DNA of 64,000 nucleotides. Source: Scytalidium lignicola (lineage: Eukaryota > Ascomycota > Leotiomycetes). The stretch spans positions 62,001 to 126,000 of the forward strand of contig NCSJ02000102.1 of the NCBI GenBank assembly GCA_002812745.2. The letters are read 5' to 3'. Below, piece by piece: positions 10,595-20,653 of this stretch; position 1 is the stretch's first letter; every line of letters starts with the position of its first letter. The translations under genes and the position numbers were made by a program. The notes beneath the pieces are model-generated. The model was not told the DNA's origin. It ran no database searches and saw only the letters and a list, made by a program, of their open reading frames with translations.

Positions 10595-13363
10595 CTAGCC
10601 CACCAATCGATGTAAGGCAGGCCTAATCGTGTGCCAAAATTCTTCTACATCTACCATAAGCACAAGAGCGTGTTCGATAATCAATTTGGCGTTATTGGCG
10701 ATATTCTTTCCATTCACGATTAACTTATATTGATTTCCTAACTCCTTCACTATATCCTCCTGAATTTCCTTTTCCATACGGATGAAGTGTTCTGTAACTT
10801 CTAGAATTGAACCGATTGGAGCGGTGGGTAAATCTTTCTGCAGCTCCGTAAGCTCTTTTCGCAGCTCTTCAATCCGGGGATGGTAGAAATTCGATAATTT
10901 TATGGAAATAACTTCCAGGTCTTCTTTTATATCGCGAGGTCTTCCAAAGATTTCATTGAAAGTTTTTTCAAATGACCTAACAGAATTTTTTGTAGTCTCT
11001 ATATCAGGTTGCTTGCGGTTACACGTGTTACCAACATCCACATTGCTTTCAAAAATCAAGTTCGTGTGCAACGATGCCCTCATGAGTTCGCACTTAAAGC
11101 TCAAATCAAATTCTTCCAGGCTTTTAGCGCACCTCTTTGACCCTTTCGATTTTAGAGGGATTCTTCTAGTTTGCCAGAAATCACTCCATGCAGGAAGTTT
11201 GTCAAGGAATATTGAGAAGTATATAAAGAGAGCTTGGCGGATTCTCTTCTTTTGGTCTAGATAACTTTGTCTTAAATTGTCGTCCGAAATCTATTTTAGG
11301 CGTTAGACTTTTCCCAGGTTAGAGATAGTTCTTACACAACGGAAACATTTCTGACATGATGGATAGATCAATCGCGCCTACACGTAGCACATCTAATAGT
11401 ACCCTGGCTATCTCTGAGATTTGCCCCACGGTTAGCGAATTGTAGCGGTTTGCAGCATCCTGCAAGTCCCTAAATAGCATCATCTCGTAGTACCGCTGAG
11501 AGATCCACACAAATACTTTTATAGCTTTCTTAAACTCTTCTTTGACGTTAGTGCGATCTAAATATTGAGCTGTCACTTGTGGCCACCTTTCTCCGATACA
11601 TATTCAAGGACAGGAAATTGTGCGGTGCAAAATGACCGCAACATGAGCTAATTTCTGGTTAATAAGTACAAATAGATAATAGTAGTAGATTCATACCAGT
11701 CGCTTCTCTCTTGTCTCTGATAAATCGGCCTCATTAATAGTTACTGGTGGCAAGGCTGATTTTGATTGTGAAAGTCTATACGGTATTTCACTTAGTTTAG
11801 CACCGGTTATACATGTTTCTGTAAGATTTGTGCGATTGTAGTCCTCTAAAATTCGTAATCCTTTTCTCAAGCAAAGCGTGACCGGTCGATCAGTTAGTAG
11901 AATCATGGGGGAAAGTGGAAAAAGATCAACAGTAGGGCCATTGAAAAATGACACCATGAACGATACTGCCATTAACTGTTTGACGAAATCTCTTTCCAGG
12001 TTTTCAATATTGTATGTTTGAAACGATTGTATATCTATCAGATGTTAGGGCAACTGAACCACGATAATGATACGGACAACTGGCACTAGCCTTCAAAGTA
12101 TGAACCATGCTCTAGCAAGTCAAAAAATTGAGCTTTGGTGCAAGGGAACGTCCAGAGTACGGCTTTGGTCTCAAGACACGGAGTACAGGGGATTCCGCCA
12201 TAGCACTATCATATATTAGTCTGAGTAGCTTATATTCTTTACGTGATAGCTACCTTCTCCTTCATCCTACGGCATCTAATACACACCCCTTGCTTCCTAG
12301 ATTCACGACGATTCTTCAGTTCGATTGCTGAAAGTGGACCCTTTCTTCCTCCTTTAAGAGCGGGAAGCAACGAAACAGGTCGAGACGGACCAAAGGACTT
12401 GAGGAGTGGCCGATCTGGGCTTTCAGGAATCCTAATGGGATTCTGCGCACTCCCCTCCCTTAAGTTTTGAGGCTCGATTATATTTGTGCATGTTGTATTT
12501 TTAGAGGAAAGAGTAGATATTGAATGATCAGCCAAGTTATCCCATTGAGAACCGGTGGGAAACATAACATCCGACTGAGGGGTGTTGTTGAAACCAAAAT
12601 CTGCTGATGTCGTTGCGTCTGGAATTGACAAACAACGGAATGATAACTGGTTAAGATTCGAAGCAGAAGATGCTAAATCTCCCCACTGCCAATATCCAGC
12701 TATACTCTCCGGGAAAGGATCTTGGTATTGAGTAATTCTGGACTGAAGCGTGGCCATCGGGTGTAATCCTCCATTGTTGAATGAGACTCTTGAAAGGTCA
12801 TTTAACTGCTCGTGACTAACTCGCTCAGAAATAGCAAGTTCGCAGAAATCATGAAATTCTCCAGAGAGAAATCTTGCATAGTCTATTTCAGGCGGCGGCA
12901 TAAACGTCGTATTGAAGTTGAATTCTATATTGTTGACAGGAGCCTTTGTTCCAAGGAACGGATATAAATGGAAGCTAGGTATAGGATCCTGCGCCGGGAG
13001 AGGTAATAAGCCTTGGTCTGGTGTACACCAGTTTCCATTTTCCGAGATTGCTTTAAATACGGTTAGTATATACCTGCTGGGCAAAGACTCACTTGAGGTT
13101 TTAATAGACTTACTTGGACCTAGCCACGGCTCTATGCTTACCTCAAGCGAATCCAACTGCTCTAGAGACTGCACGCCTCGTGCTGAATTGGTGGTGGAGG
13201 GATCTGAATTCTCCAGCCTCATCTGTGTTTGTAAAGAAACTTCGTTAATGCTTTCTATCATGCTAGCCTCTTCGGTCATGTTTGCTCTCGTCAAGTCCTG
13301 GCTGAAGTGTTTTTGTTGAAATGAGCGATCCGATGCTGAAATTGAATTGAAATAAGCGTGCAT
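10595..13363 (-). CDS. Zn2Cys6 fungal transcription factor with internal zinc cluster
   Basis: A nuclear DNA-binding regulator. Exon 1 (13363-12254) encodes about 370 residues, disordered and Ser/Asn-rich, ending in KGPLSAIELKNRR and CIRCRRMKEK. Intron 12253-12206 (48 nt) joins it to CYGGIPCTPCLETKAV, completing the six cysteines (C-x2-C-x6-C-x5-C-x2-C with the last ones compact). So the DNA-binding domain sits in the middle, after a long N-terminal arm, as in a known subset of these factors. Exon 2 goes on to FPCTKAQFFDLLEHGSYF. Later coding blocks in the same direction are about 12035-11695 (NLERDFVKQLMAVSF), 11590-11325 and 11293-10595 (LPAWSDFWQTRR, then a helical coiled segment). The junctions between these last blocks I could not fix with certainty. 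Ends at TAG 10595. Target genes unknown. Confidence 0.7.
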
Positions 13364-14940
13364 GTTGTGTAGAGCATCATCCCAGCTTGGATCACATTGC
13401 TATGATTTTATAGTCCAGCCAGCATCTCTCCTCTTGAATTCGTAGCAACCTGTTGCACCTCCTTTCCCAGGGCTTAGCTCTTGAGCATCCAATCAATCAT
13501 TCAACCGGCAACGGGCCCCACCCACTTGACTGGCCAATGTGAGCAGAGGAAGACAACGTTATGAAATCTGGACCAATAACATCAGCAACCGGCAAGCAAG
13601 TTTATAGCCGTTTGAGGATATGATTCGCTCATCTCTATTTACCGCAACTAATACTGAACAACTACAGTTGTCTTTCCTGATAGTCTCTGGGGTGGAGCCT
13701 CTCTTTCTTGTATGCCAGACAGAGAGATAATAAAAATACAGCAGAATGAGGCTGTATACGCTCTTGTAACCCACCGCAGTATTTAACAGACATGTACAAT
13801 TCGTCCACAACGCAATATTGAACTACCTATGTCAAGGCATACAAATTGGCATCAATGCATAGATTTTCATCGATTTCATTGCTGGCAAACATAACTTGAA
13901 TTTGTTTATATAATCACGTGCGATTAGGCCAACGGGATCCAAAATTGGCTCTAAGAAGGTTCTTTGTAAGTTTCTCACTAGAACAAGAACGGAACCCCTC
14001 AGAATGCCGATATCCAACCCTCAGTTTTCTGAGGGGTTTCATTCGGGATTGATCGAGATACAGTATAAGCAGATTACGTTGACCCAGATGAACGTAGTCC
14101 GCAAGTCGTACCTCCCTCTCTTCACGAGGCAGGTTCTGGGCTAAATTTTTACGATAAACCCAGGCGATTTAAAATTTATTTGATTCCTTATTTAAAATTT
14201 AATCATTATTCATTTTCTCACCTGGTCTGAACCTAATTAGGCTTTTAGGCTAGTTTTGAGGATATAGACAAAACATTAGCTGACAAGCAACAACCAAGGT
14301 TAAAATATCGCTGTATAGATACTACTAGGCATGCTAGAAATGCTTACATCCTTGGTAAATGAAAAGATTGAGAGGATAGCTCGTACCCCGCCACGTGTTA
14401 CGGGTTGGCCCTAGATGGCAGAAGCAGTTAGCGTATTGCTGCTACTGCATATACCTGGTAGCCTCCATGAATGATACTGCATTACTTGAACCAGAAACTC
14501 GTCTGATGACTTTGCTACTCACGTGGACGCTCCAAAGACTTGTTGGTTAGCGTCACGACCCACGGCGTCTATTTGGTAGTAACGGGCATGTAGTTCGTGA
14601 CAGTGGACTCCTTCCTTTTCAGGCAATATGGCCTGCTGCACACTACTTATGCATGCTGCAGTTGGTTCACATCTACATGAAAACACTATATTATTATTTG
14701 TGATCACTAGAAACTAGAGCATATCTCATGCACAACAAACAATATCACTGATACACACAATCCTAAAGGGTCCCAGTACAGTTGAGCATGACCAACTTTT
14801 CCAATATTTGTACCCTGCTGTACAACATACAAGTACAAACTACAAACTACAGTACTGTTCTAGAGGTCTTTAATTGCAGGGTCCAAGCGTTGAATCTATT
14901 CAATTAGGAAGGCAGTAGCTTTTTGTGGCTTTACGCTAAA
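13364..14940. other. Gene-free region upstream of the Zn2Cys6 gene
   Basis: Contains the regulator's presumed promoter and otherwise unique-looking DNA. Small frames at 13559-13810, 13832-14017 and 14519-14707 have no protein-like features. A short perfect hairpin lies at 13993-14038 (listed separately). Confidence 0.4.
13993..14038. repeat. 12-bp perfect inverted repeat with 22-nt spacer
   Basis: AACCCCTCAGAA (13993-14004) is repeated in inverse form as TTCTGAGGGGTT (14027-14038). A third partial copy, CCCTCAG, lies inside the spacer. The function is unknown; it could be a terminator-like hairpin or an end of a lost element. Confidence 0.5.
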
Positions 14941-15196
14941 CTATTTCTGGCGGGTTTCGGATCTGCCAGAGAGATAGTCAACTATTTCTGGCGGATCNAT
15001 CCGTATGGATCTACCTAAAAAAGAAGGTAACTATACCTAAATAGGAAGAGCTAACAACCTTTTTCAACTTTAACTCACGTCCTCGAGAACCAAGATCGTC
15101 CCGGTCCTCAAGCTTGACGATGGCGGGAGGAACGGCAGCAAGGCCTAGAGCAGCCATGAGGCCGCCGATGATAGCTAAGATCTTAGAGAACCTCAT
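14941..15196 (-). CDS. Possible 63-aa small secreted protein
   Basis: Two exons fit: 15196-15079 and 15014-14941, with intron 15078-15015 (GTGAGT donor, TTTTTTAG acceptor); total 192 nt, in frame. Residues 1-22 (MRFSKILAIIGGLMAALGLA) are a clear signal peptide, followed by a short charged stretch with EDRDDLGSRGR and RSIR, then DPPEIVDYLSG and a short tail. The dibasic Arg-Arg at the exon junction could be a Kex2 site. The exon 2 DNA is made of direct and inverted copies of a roughly 15-bp unit, and one codon contains an N (14998). An in-frame ATG three codons upstream (15205) is possible. No family recognised; effector-like or peptide-precursor roles are only guesses. If the second exon is wrong, only the signal peptide frame stands. 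Confidence 0.45.
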
Positions 15197-15605
15197 GGTG
15201 TTCAATGATATGAAAATTTGTTGACTTTGTATGTGAAGTTGTATCCGGTGATCCTCAAGATATGAGATTGGAATAGGCGTTGGGTATTCTGACCTGCTTT
15301 ATGCTCTTCTCGCTCCTTCTTCAATTAACCCGCGTGACAGGATCAATAAGCAAATGTGTTTTAACAGTGTTACATGTAACACTGCTATTGGATAATCTGC
15401 TTAATTACAACCTGGCTTGCCATTATGTGATTAAGCACCACAATACAAACCAACTATTACGTTTGCAAATAAGTCACATGTAATTAGCCACAATTTCCAT
15501 AGTGCCTTGTTACATCACATAATAGTTATTACCAAATGTTGCCGGCAAGAACAAAGAAATCTGTAGTCAGCGACTGTCGAGCTATTCGCTCTGGAGATCA
15601 CGTTA
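15197..15605. other. Intergenic, upstream of the small secreted-protein gene
   Basis: Presumed promoter of the reverse-strand small gene. The 67-codon frame at 15280-15483 is not protein-like. No repeat seen. Confidence 0.35.
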
Positions 15606-15885
15606 ACATAGATCCACTAACACTCGGATTTCTCAATTATTTACAACATCCTTAAGTACGATTTTAAGTCTTAAAATCAGTACCTTTGTATTATATAATA
15701 CAAACTATAAATGCTGATTCCGTTAAAAACTAACCATTTACTAGAAAATATTATATTAATTGATTGTCCAAATTTATACCTTTGAAATTTAGTATAGTTA
15801 CTGAAACTGCTAAAAGGTGATTTTTGCTCAATTTTTGCTCAATTTTGCGGTAAATCTCAGTGATCCAAGTGTTTTGGATTTACGT
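15606..15885. mobile_element. Foldback MITE-like element, copy 2 (280 bp, degenerate)
   Basis: The left end reads ACATAGATCCACTAACACTC; the right end in reverse reads ACGTAAATCCAAAACACTTG. TA flanks both sides (15604-15605 and 15886-15887). Inside the right arm lies a TTTACCGCAAAATTGAGC block (reverse strand) that is shared with copy 3. The interior is AT-rich and non-coding. The arms are less well paired than in copy 1, so this is an older insertion. Confidence 0.65.
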
Positions 15886-15937
15886 TAATGCTGTTGAATG
15901 GTAGCCTACCGCCGCCTACAGGCAACCACTGTAGAGC

Positions 15938-16089
15938 TGTAATACGGCACGTAATATGGCCGTATTACAGGGGCCTACCGGCCCCTATATAAGTGGCCAT
16001 ACTTGCCCACTGTACAGTAGTTAATTTAGTAGTCAATTTATATATATTCTATGGGAACCTATTACGATCGGCATATGTAACCTGTTCAA
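15938..16089 (+). repeat. LTR-like block: two strong hairpins followed by a TATA box
   Basis: Between foldback copies 2 and 3 the DNA starts TGTAATACGG and ends TTCAACA. It contains inverted repeat TAATACGGC/GCCGTATTA (15940-15948 and 15959-15967), then AGGGGCC/GGCCCCT around a 4-nt loop (15969-15986), then TATATAAG at 15987. TG...CA ends, a palindromic start and a TATA box resemble the U3/R part of a fungal LTR, here possibly a solo or truncated LTR of about 150 bp. No target duplication is obvious, so a plain promoter-like relic is also possible. Confidence 0.35.
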
Positions 16090-16092
16090 CAA

Positions 16093-16505
16093 ATGCAAAT
16101 CCTAGTCTTACTGATCACCGACCATCACTGAAATTTACCACAAAATGAAGTAAAATCATTCTTAACAAATTCAACAATTATGTTAAATTTGAAAGTTCCA
16201 AATTGAAATTAAACGTATTAAACATTATTCAACAAATGATAAGCTTTAAATACGATTAGCATTTATATTTTATCTTGTATAATAAAATAACTTTAGTTTT
16301 AAAGTCTAAAATTAAATCTAGTAATATTAAAAACATTTAACAGTTTAAAGAACCTGATATTTAACATTATACTGGAACAGTTAATTATTCTGTAAAATAT
16401 TATTTTACAAAGTCATGTAGGTGTTAAGTTTGCTGAGGTATGATTCTGCTCAATTTTGGGTTAAATTTCAGTGAGCCAGGTGATCAGTAGGACCGGGATC
16501 CACAT
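16093..16505. mobile_element. Foldback MITE-like element, copy 3 (413 bp)
   Basis: The left end (from 16093) reads ATGCAAATCCTAGTCTTACT; the right end in reverse (from 16505) reads ATGTGGATCCCGGTCCTACT. Both continue into GATCACC, then CACTGAAATTTA and CAAAAT. TA follows the right end (16506-16507); the left flank is AA, so one side of the duplication has probably mutated. The interior is AT-rich and non-coding. It shares CCCGGTCC..AC with copy 1 and the TTTACC..AAAAT block with copy 2, which ties the three together as one family. Confidence 0.7.
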
Positions 16506-16856
16506 TATCTCATGTTGGCTGATGTAACTCGGAAGTGAAGTGCCATCTCATCTCATGCAATGACATGCTTGGTGAAAGGGAGCTTCGAAAGGGTTAATGC
16601 TACCCCCCTTAAATATTTCACACATACAAAGGTAAAAGCGTGGTTTGCGTGTTCTCATTTGCTCAAACCCTTGCATAACCCTTGAATGTTACTCAAATGA
16701 GCTCATAAGGTTCTTACAGCCCTTGTTCAGAATCTCACAATCCTAATCTAATCATAGTCATAATCCCATGTTTTACCCTTGTATGTGCGAAGTATTTAAA
16801 GGAGGGGATAGTATCTCCCAACTAACTCTTAGATAAGGTTCCTGTTCAGTTGGTTG
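16506..16856 (+). promoter_or_regulatory. Promoter region of the M3 peptidase gene
   Basis: About 350 bp between the third foldback element and the peptidase ATG. It has a TATA-like GTATTTAAAGG at about 16793, about 60 bp before the start codon. The element insertion therefore sits directly upstream of the gene's promoter. Confidence 0.4.
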
Positions 16857-19183
16857 ATGACCCGATATCAACTCTCGCAAATGCCTCTACAACCGCTTCC
16901 CCGCATCCTCGGCGCGGACGAGATCATTCCCACATTGACTCGGCACACTGATGCTCATCGCAAGCTCATTGATAATATCACGGAAACTATTAATGTTTCC
17001 ACTGCTTGCTTTGAGAACGTCATCAGGCCGCTTGTGGAGCTCGAGAATGTGCAGGCAGGTGAGAAGGCAGTCATAGACGCCTTGAAATATTGCTCTCCGA
17101 GTCTAGAGTGCCAGCATACAGTTGACAAAGGGCAGGCGATGTTGCAGGAATATTCCTCCAACAAAAGACGCGATCTATATATCCTTGTCAAAGCGGTCAA
17201 GGATAGAGGCGAAAATCTCGATTATGAGTCCCAGAAGCTCCTGGACCGGATTTTGCTAGAGTATGAAGAGTATGGGTACGGATCACTCGATGACGACGGT
17301 ATTCAGCGCAGGCGCGAAAGGATGAACAGGATTGAAGAGTTATGCACCCAGTTCCATCGTAACCTACGAGAATACAATGGTGGAGAATGGTTCACGCCCG
17401 AGGAGCTAGATGGTGTACCAGCAAAAGACCTAGAGCCCGCAGGACCTGACGGAAAAGCGCTCTACAGCCATAACAGCAAGTATTACACAATTATGAGAAA
17501 TTCTCATAATCCCGAGACGCGAAGGCGATGGCAATTAGCGTGTAACCAACGTTTTGCTGAAAATGTTCCTATATTTCGAGAGGTCATTCTACTTCGAGAT
17601 GAAAATGCTCGTGAGATCGGTCTAACGAACCATGCTGCTACAAAACTTCCATATAGAACTGCAGAATCTACTAAGTGGGTTGATAATTTAATGAATAAGC
17701 TCACCGAGGCCTTGCTTCCGCACGGGAAAGCCGGATTTGAACGGGTGAAGGATATGAAACAGCGGTGTCTACAAAGCGATTCAACATCGAGGGATGGCGA
17801 TGCCACGAAATTCATGCCATGGGATTTCGTCTACTATAGCGCCCTGCTTAGCAAAGAGTTCCAGGTCGATCATGCAGCAATTGCGGAATACTTCCCTCTT
17901 CGCCATACAGTAAGCGCAATGTTAGACATCTTCGCAGATTGTCTGCAGCTTCGATTTGAGCCCATTCCCAAGGAAGAGTTAAGGGAGTCTATTTGGCATG
18001 AAGATATTGAAGGCTGGGTAGTGTGGGATGAGCGCTTGGAGAGCAAGGGAGACTTTATTGGCTTTCTTTTCGCTGACCTTTTAGGCCGACCAAACAAATA
18101 CAAGGGAAACCAAAGTGTCAATCTTCAGCCTGTAAGAGCTCCTCTGTTATCCTTGAGCTGGAATTAGTGTTGACTTTGGCCTTGGCGATAAGGGCTACGT
18201 GAAATTGGACGGTACTAGGGTTTATCCTGCGAATACACTGATGTGTAATTTTAATAGTTCTGCACCAACTACTGGTTGTCTTCTGCAGCACAATAACGTC
18301 ATAACTTTATTCCACGGTAAGATGATAGACTCAGAACTGCTTCATGAGTGTTTTCTAATGGACAATAGAGCTTGGACACAGCATTCATGACCTCGTTGCA
18401 AGAACGAACTATGCAAGATTCCATGGCTATCAGGTTGCCCTCGAGCTTGCTGAGGGAATTGGCATGATGCTAGAGAATTGGTGCTGGCTTCCAGATGAGT
18501 TGAAAGCTATAAGCCGACACTACACAAAAGTTGACCCGACTTACATGGAAGCTTGGCTGAAGGATAACCCAGGACGTGATGTTCCATCAGAAAGAATCCC
18601 AGATGAGCTTCTACGAGTTCGTCTTGCCCGACGCGGATACGCCAAGGTCGACGAACTTCTTAGCATTCTGTATGTTATCATACCTCAGCGGAAATGATTG
18701 CAGTACCGAATTGACTTGAATATAGTCTACATTCCTTTTTCGACATGGCTGTGCATAACCCCACCAGCCGCGAGGCTTTGCTTGAACTTGATGAAGTAGA
18801 GCTATTTAAAGACATTTATGAGAAGCTGATATTCCGGCGCCCTCTTGATCCAAGTTACCTGCACGTCAATTATGGGCACCTTCTTGCGGGTTATGATGCA
18901 GGATACTATTCTTACGTTTGGTAACAGTTGCCGTCCTTTCCTCTTCTCACAAATTCTTACAGATACTGAGTGTAGCGCGGAAATATTTGCCGCAAACCTA
19001 TTCCAAACCACCTTTGCTGAAAACCCACGCTCTCGAGTGGCTTGGGAACGATTTCGGCATGGGATCCTAGAGTATGGGGGAAGCAGGAATGAATTGGAGA
19101 TTGTGGAGGAATTCTTGGGTGGTCGCCCGCCTGATCCGAGTGTCTTGCTTGCCATGTTGGGCATGTCGGCTAGCACAACTTGA
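16857..19183 (+). CDS. M3-family zinc oligopeptidase (thimet oligopeptidase / saccharolysin type)
   Basis: A cytosolic or mitochondrial metallopeptidase that cuts short peptides. Exons 16857-18131, 18193-18316, 18369-18669, 18726-18915 and 18971-19183 sum to 2103 nt, giving 700 aa, the normal family size. Splicing at 18316/18369 rebuilds the zinc motif HELGHSIHDL; the third ligand lies in the following ELAEGIGMMLENWCW segment. The family substrate-binding region follows: FDMAVHNPTSRE, then HLLAGYDAGYYSY, then a C-terminal block with ILEYGGSRNE. The first ATG at 857 of the 16 kb line is used because the codon before it is TTG. The last intron needs a weak GTTTGG donor (18916); the stronger GTAACA five bases on would create a stop. 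No transit peptide is obvious. The gene appears complete. Confidence 0.85.
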
Positions 19184-19352
19184 ATGCATATTTCCATTGT
19201 GTATCTAGAGTATACCGTGTATTTTGAGGAGCGGACGTTGGGTTATCCCGGCTTCATTTTCTTCGCTAAATGTCTAAAAGCCTACAAGGCTGCGTTTCAA
19301 TTCTTGTAAACGATACTTCCACTACCTCTTGAGAAAAAGAAAACAAAATATG

Positions 19353-20253
19353 CTACACATCGATGTTGGCACCATATGCAAGAAGAAGGATTGCTAGCGC
19401 CTCCGAATTCTTCTCAACGGTAATATGAAGGGCGGTATTATCCCACATGTCCTTCAAGTTCACATCAACGGAAGCTTTCAATAGTAGCTTTTCTACAGCT
19501 TCATTTTCTTTTTAGACAGCTACAAATAAAACCGTGCGCCGCATGTGGTCCGTCTGGTTCGGATCGGCAAATTTCTCAAGTACAAGTTTCACAAGATTCT
19601 CTTGGCCGGATTCTGCGGCCAAATGTAGGGCTGTTGAGCCATTGCTGTCCCGCAGCGTAATGTCCGCTCCCCGCTTCAAGAGGAACCTGGTCATGGACTC
19701 ATTGCCGTTGCGAGTAGCCAGATGAAGCGGGGTCCGGCTTTGTCCCAAGTTCACCGTGAGATCTGCAGAGAGAGCTGGGGTTTCTGCTGGAGTCGGATTG
19801 CAGTGCCAAATGGGTAGGTCGTCACAGACTGAATCATGAGAAGCGAAGCCAGTGGTCGAGGTCCGAGCAATGTCCTGGCTCGAGTTGGAAAAGTCCGATG
19901 GGGGGCTGATGACGACGACGAGAGAATCAAAGTCGGAAGGTTTCTCCATGGGTAATTTGAATATTGGATTAGCATTCGAACGTGCAGCAGCAATTTCTAG
20001 CTGAAATATCTCTTGCGTTGGTTGTGTTGTTGCCTGTGTGCAAACGCAAATGTTAATGAACCAGCATGTCACTTTGCGTCCCTTTCCGCTCACGATAGTT
20101 ACGTCGTGCTATGCGGTTCTGCTCCTTCTTGCGCTCCCTTCTTGTCGCCTCTAACTCCGGCAGCCGGCTTCCATTGAGCGTGGCGGTATACATAATTGGC
20201 ATGAGGCAGTCAGAGTACTGTACGAGAGGAGATGCTCTGGAGGTACAGCTCAT
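19353..20253 (-). pseudogene. bZIP-ankyrin protein gene interrupted by TAA
   Basis: Exon 1 (from ATG 20253) encodes a bZIP basic region, RRERKKEQNRIARRNYRERK, matching N-x2-A-x6-R. An intron near 20073-20010 follows; I could not settle its exact acceptor, and no leucine zipper is visible after the basic region. The second part (to 19353) holds ankyrin repeats: SRTPLHLATRNGNESMTRFL, GSTALHLAAESGQENLVKLV and, after a stop, DNTALHITVEKNSEALAILL. The stop is TAA at 19514-19512, in frame, between LFVAV and KENEAVEKLL; CAA (Gln) to TAA explains it. The frame then runs on to TAG at 19355-19353. bZIP-ankyrin fusions are known fungal regulators. Without the stop this would have at least four repeats. 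It is probably non-functional, or makes a shortened protein. Confidence 0.65.
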
Positions 20254-20653
20254 AAGTATTCACACCTCCTAGTAAAGCAGTGGGGCTTAGCGCACCGTAC
20301 CTTTCCTAATAGATAGAGGAGCTCGAGGAGTAAGCCGGAGGTTTATAGGTACGCACGTGGTACTGACGTGCATTAAAGCTCTTTAGCTGCAGGACCTAAG
20401 CACGTGCTAAATATGGATCCTGCCTTCTCAAATTGGTATAGCTTACATTGCTAGGTTGTAATCGGATTAGTCCTGTTCCCTAATTGCCTAGTTAAGCAAT
20501 ATCTAAGTGAGATTTAGCTTTTATATTGAGGTTTATATATTAATATTCTATGTAAGTTGTAACAAAATGTTATAAATTTTTTTTTTAAAAGGTTAAACTG
20601 AGATAGAGGCAATAGGCACTAGAGTTTATCTTAAATTACAAACCAACCCTCCA
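20254..20653. other. Intergenic between bZIP-ankyrin and MFS genes
   Basis: About 400 bp holding the promoter of the bZIP-ankyrin gene and the 3' end of the MFS gene. The part near 20500-20600 is AT-rich with a T/A tract. No gene seen. Confidence 0.4.

Noticed and set aside
18193..18390. Frame ending soon after TLFHG in the M3 gene, first taken as loss of the zinc motif
   Set aside because: A 52-nt intron (18317-18368) restores HELGH; the gene is intact.
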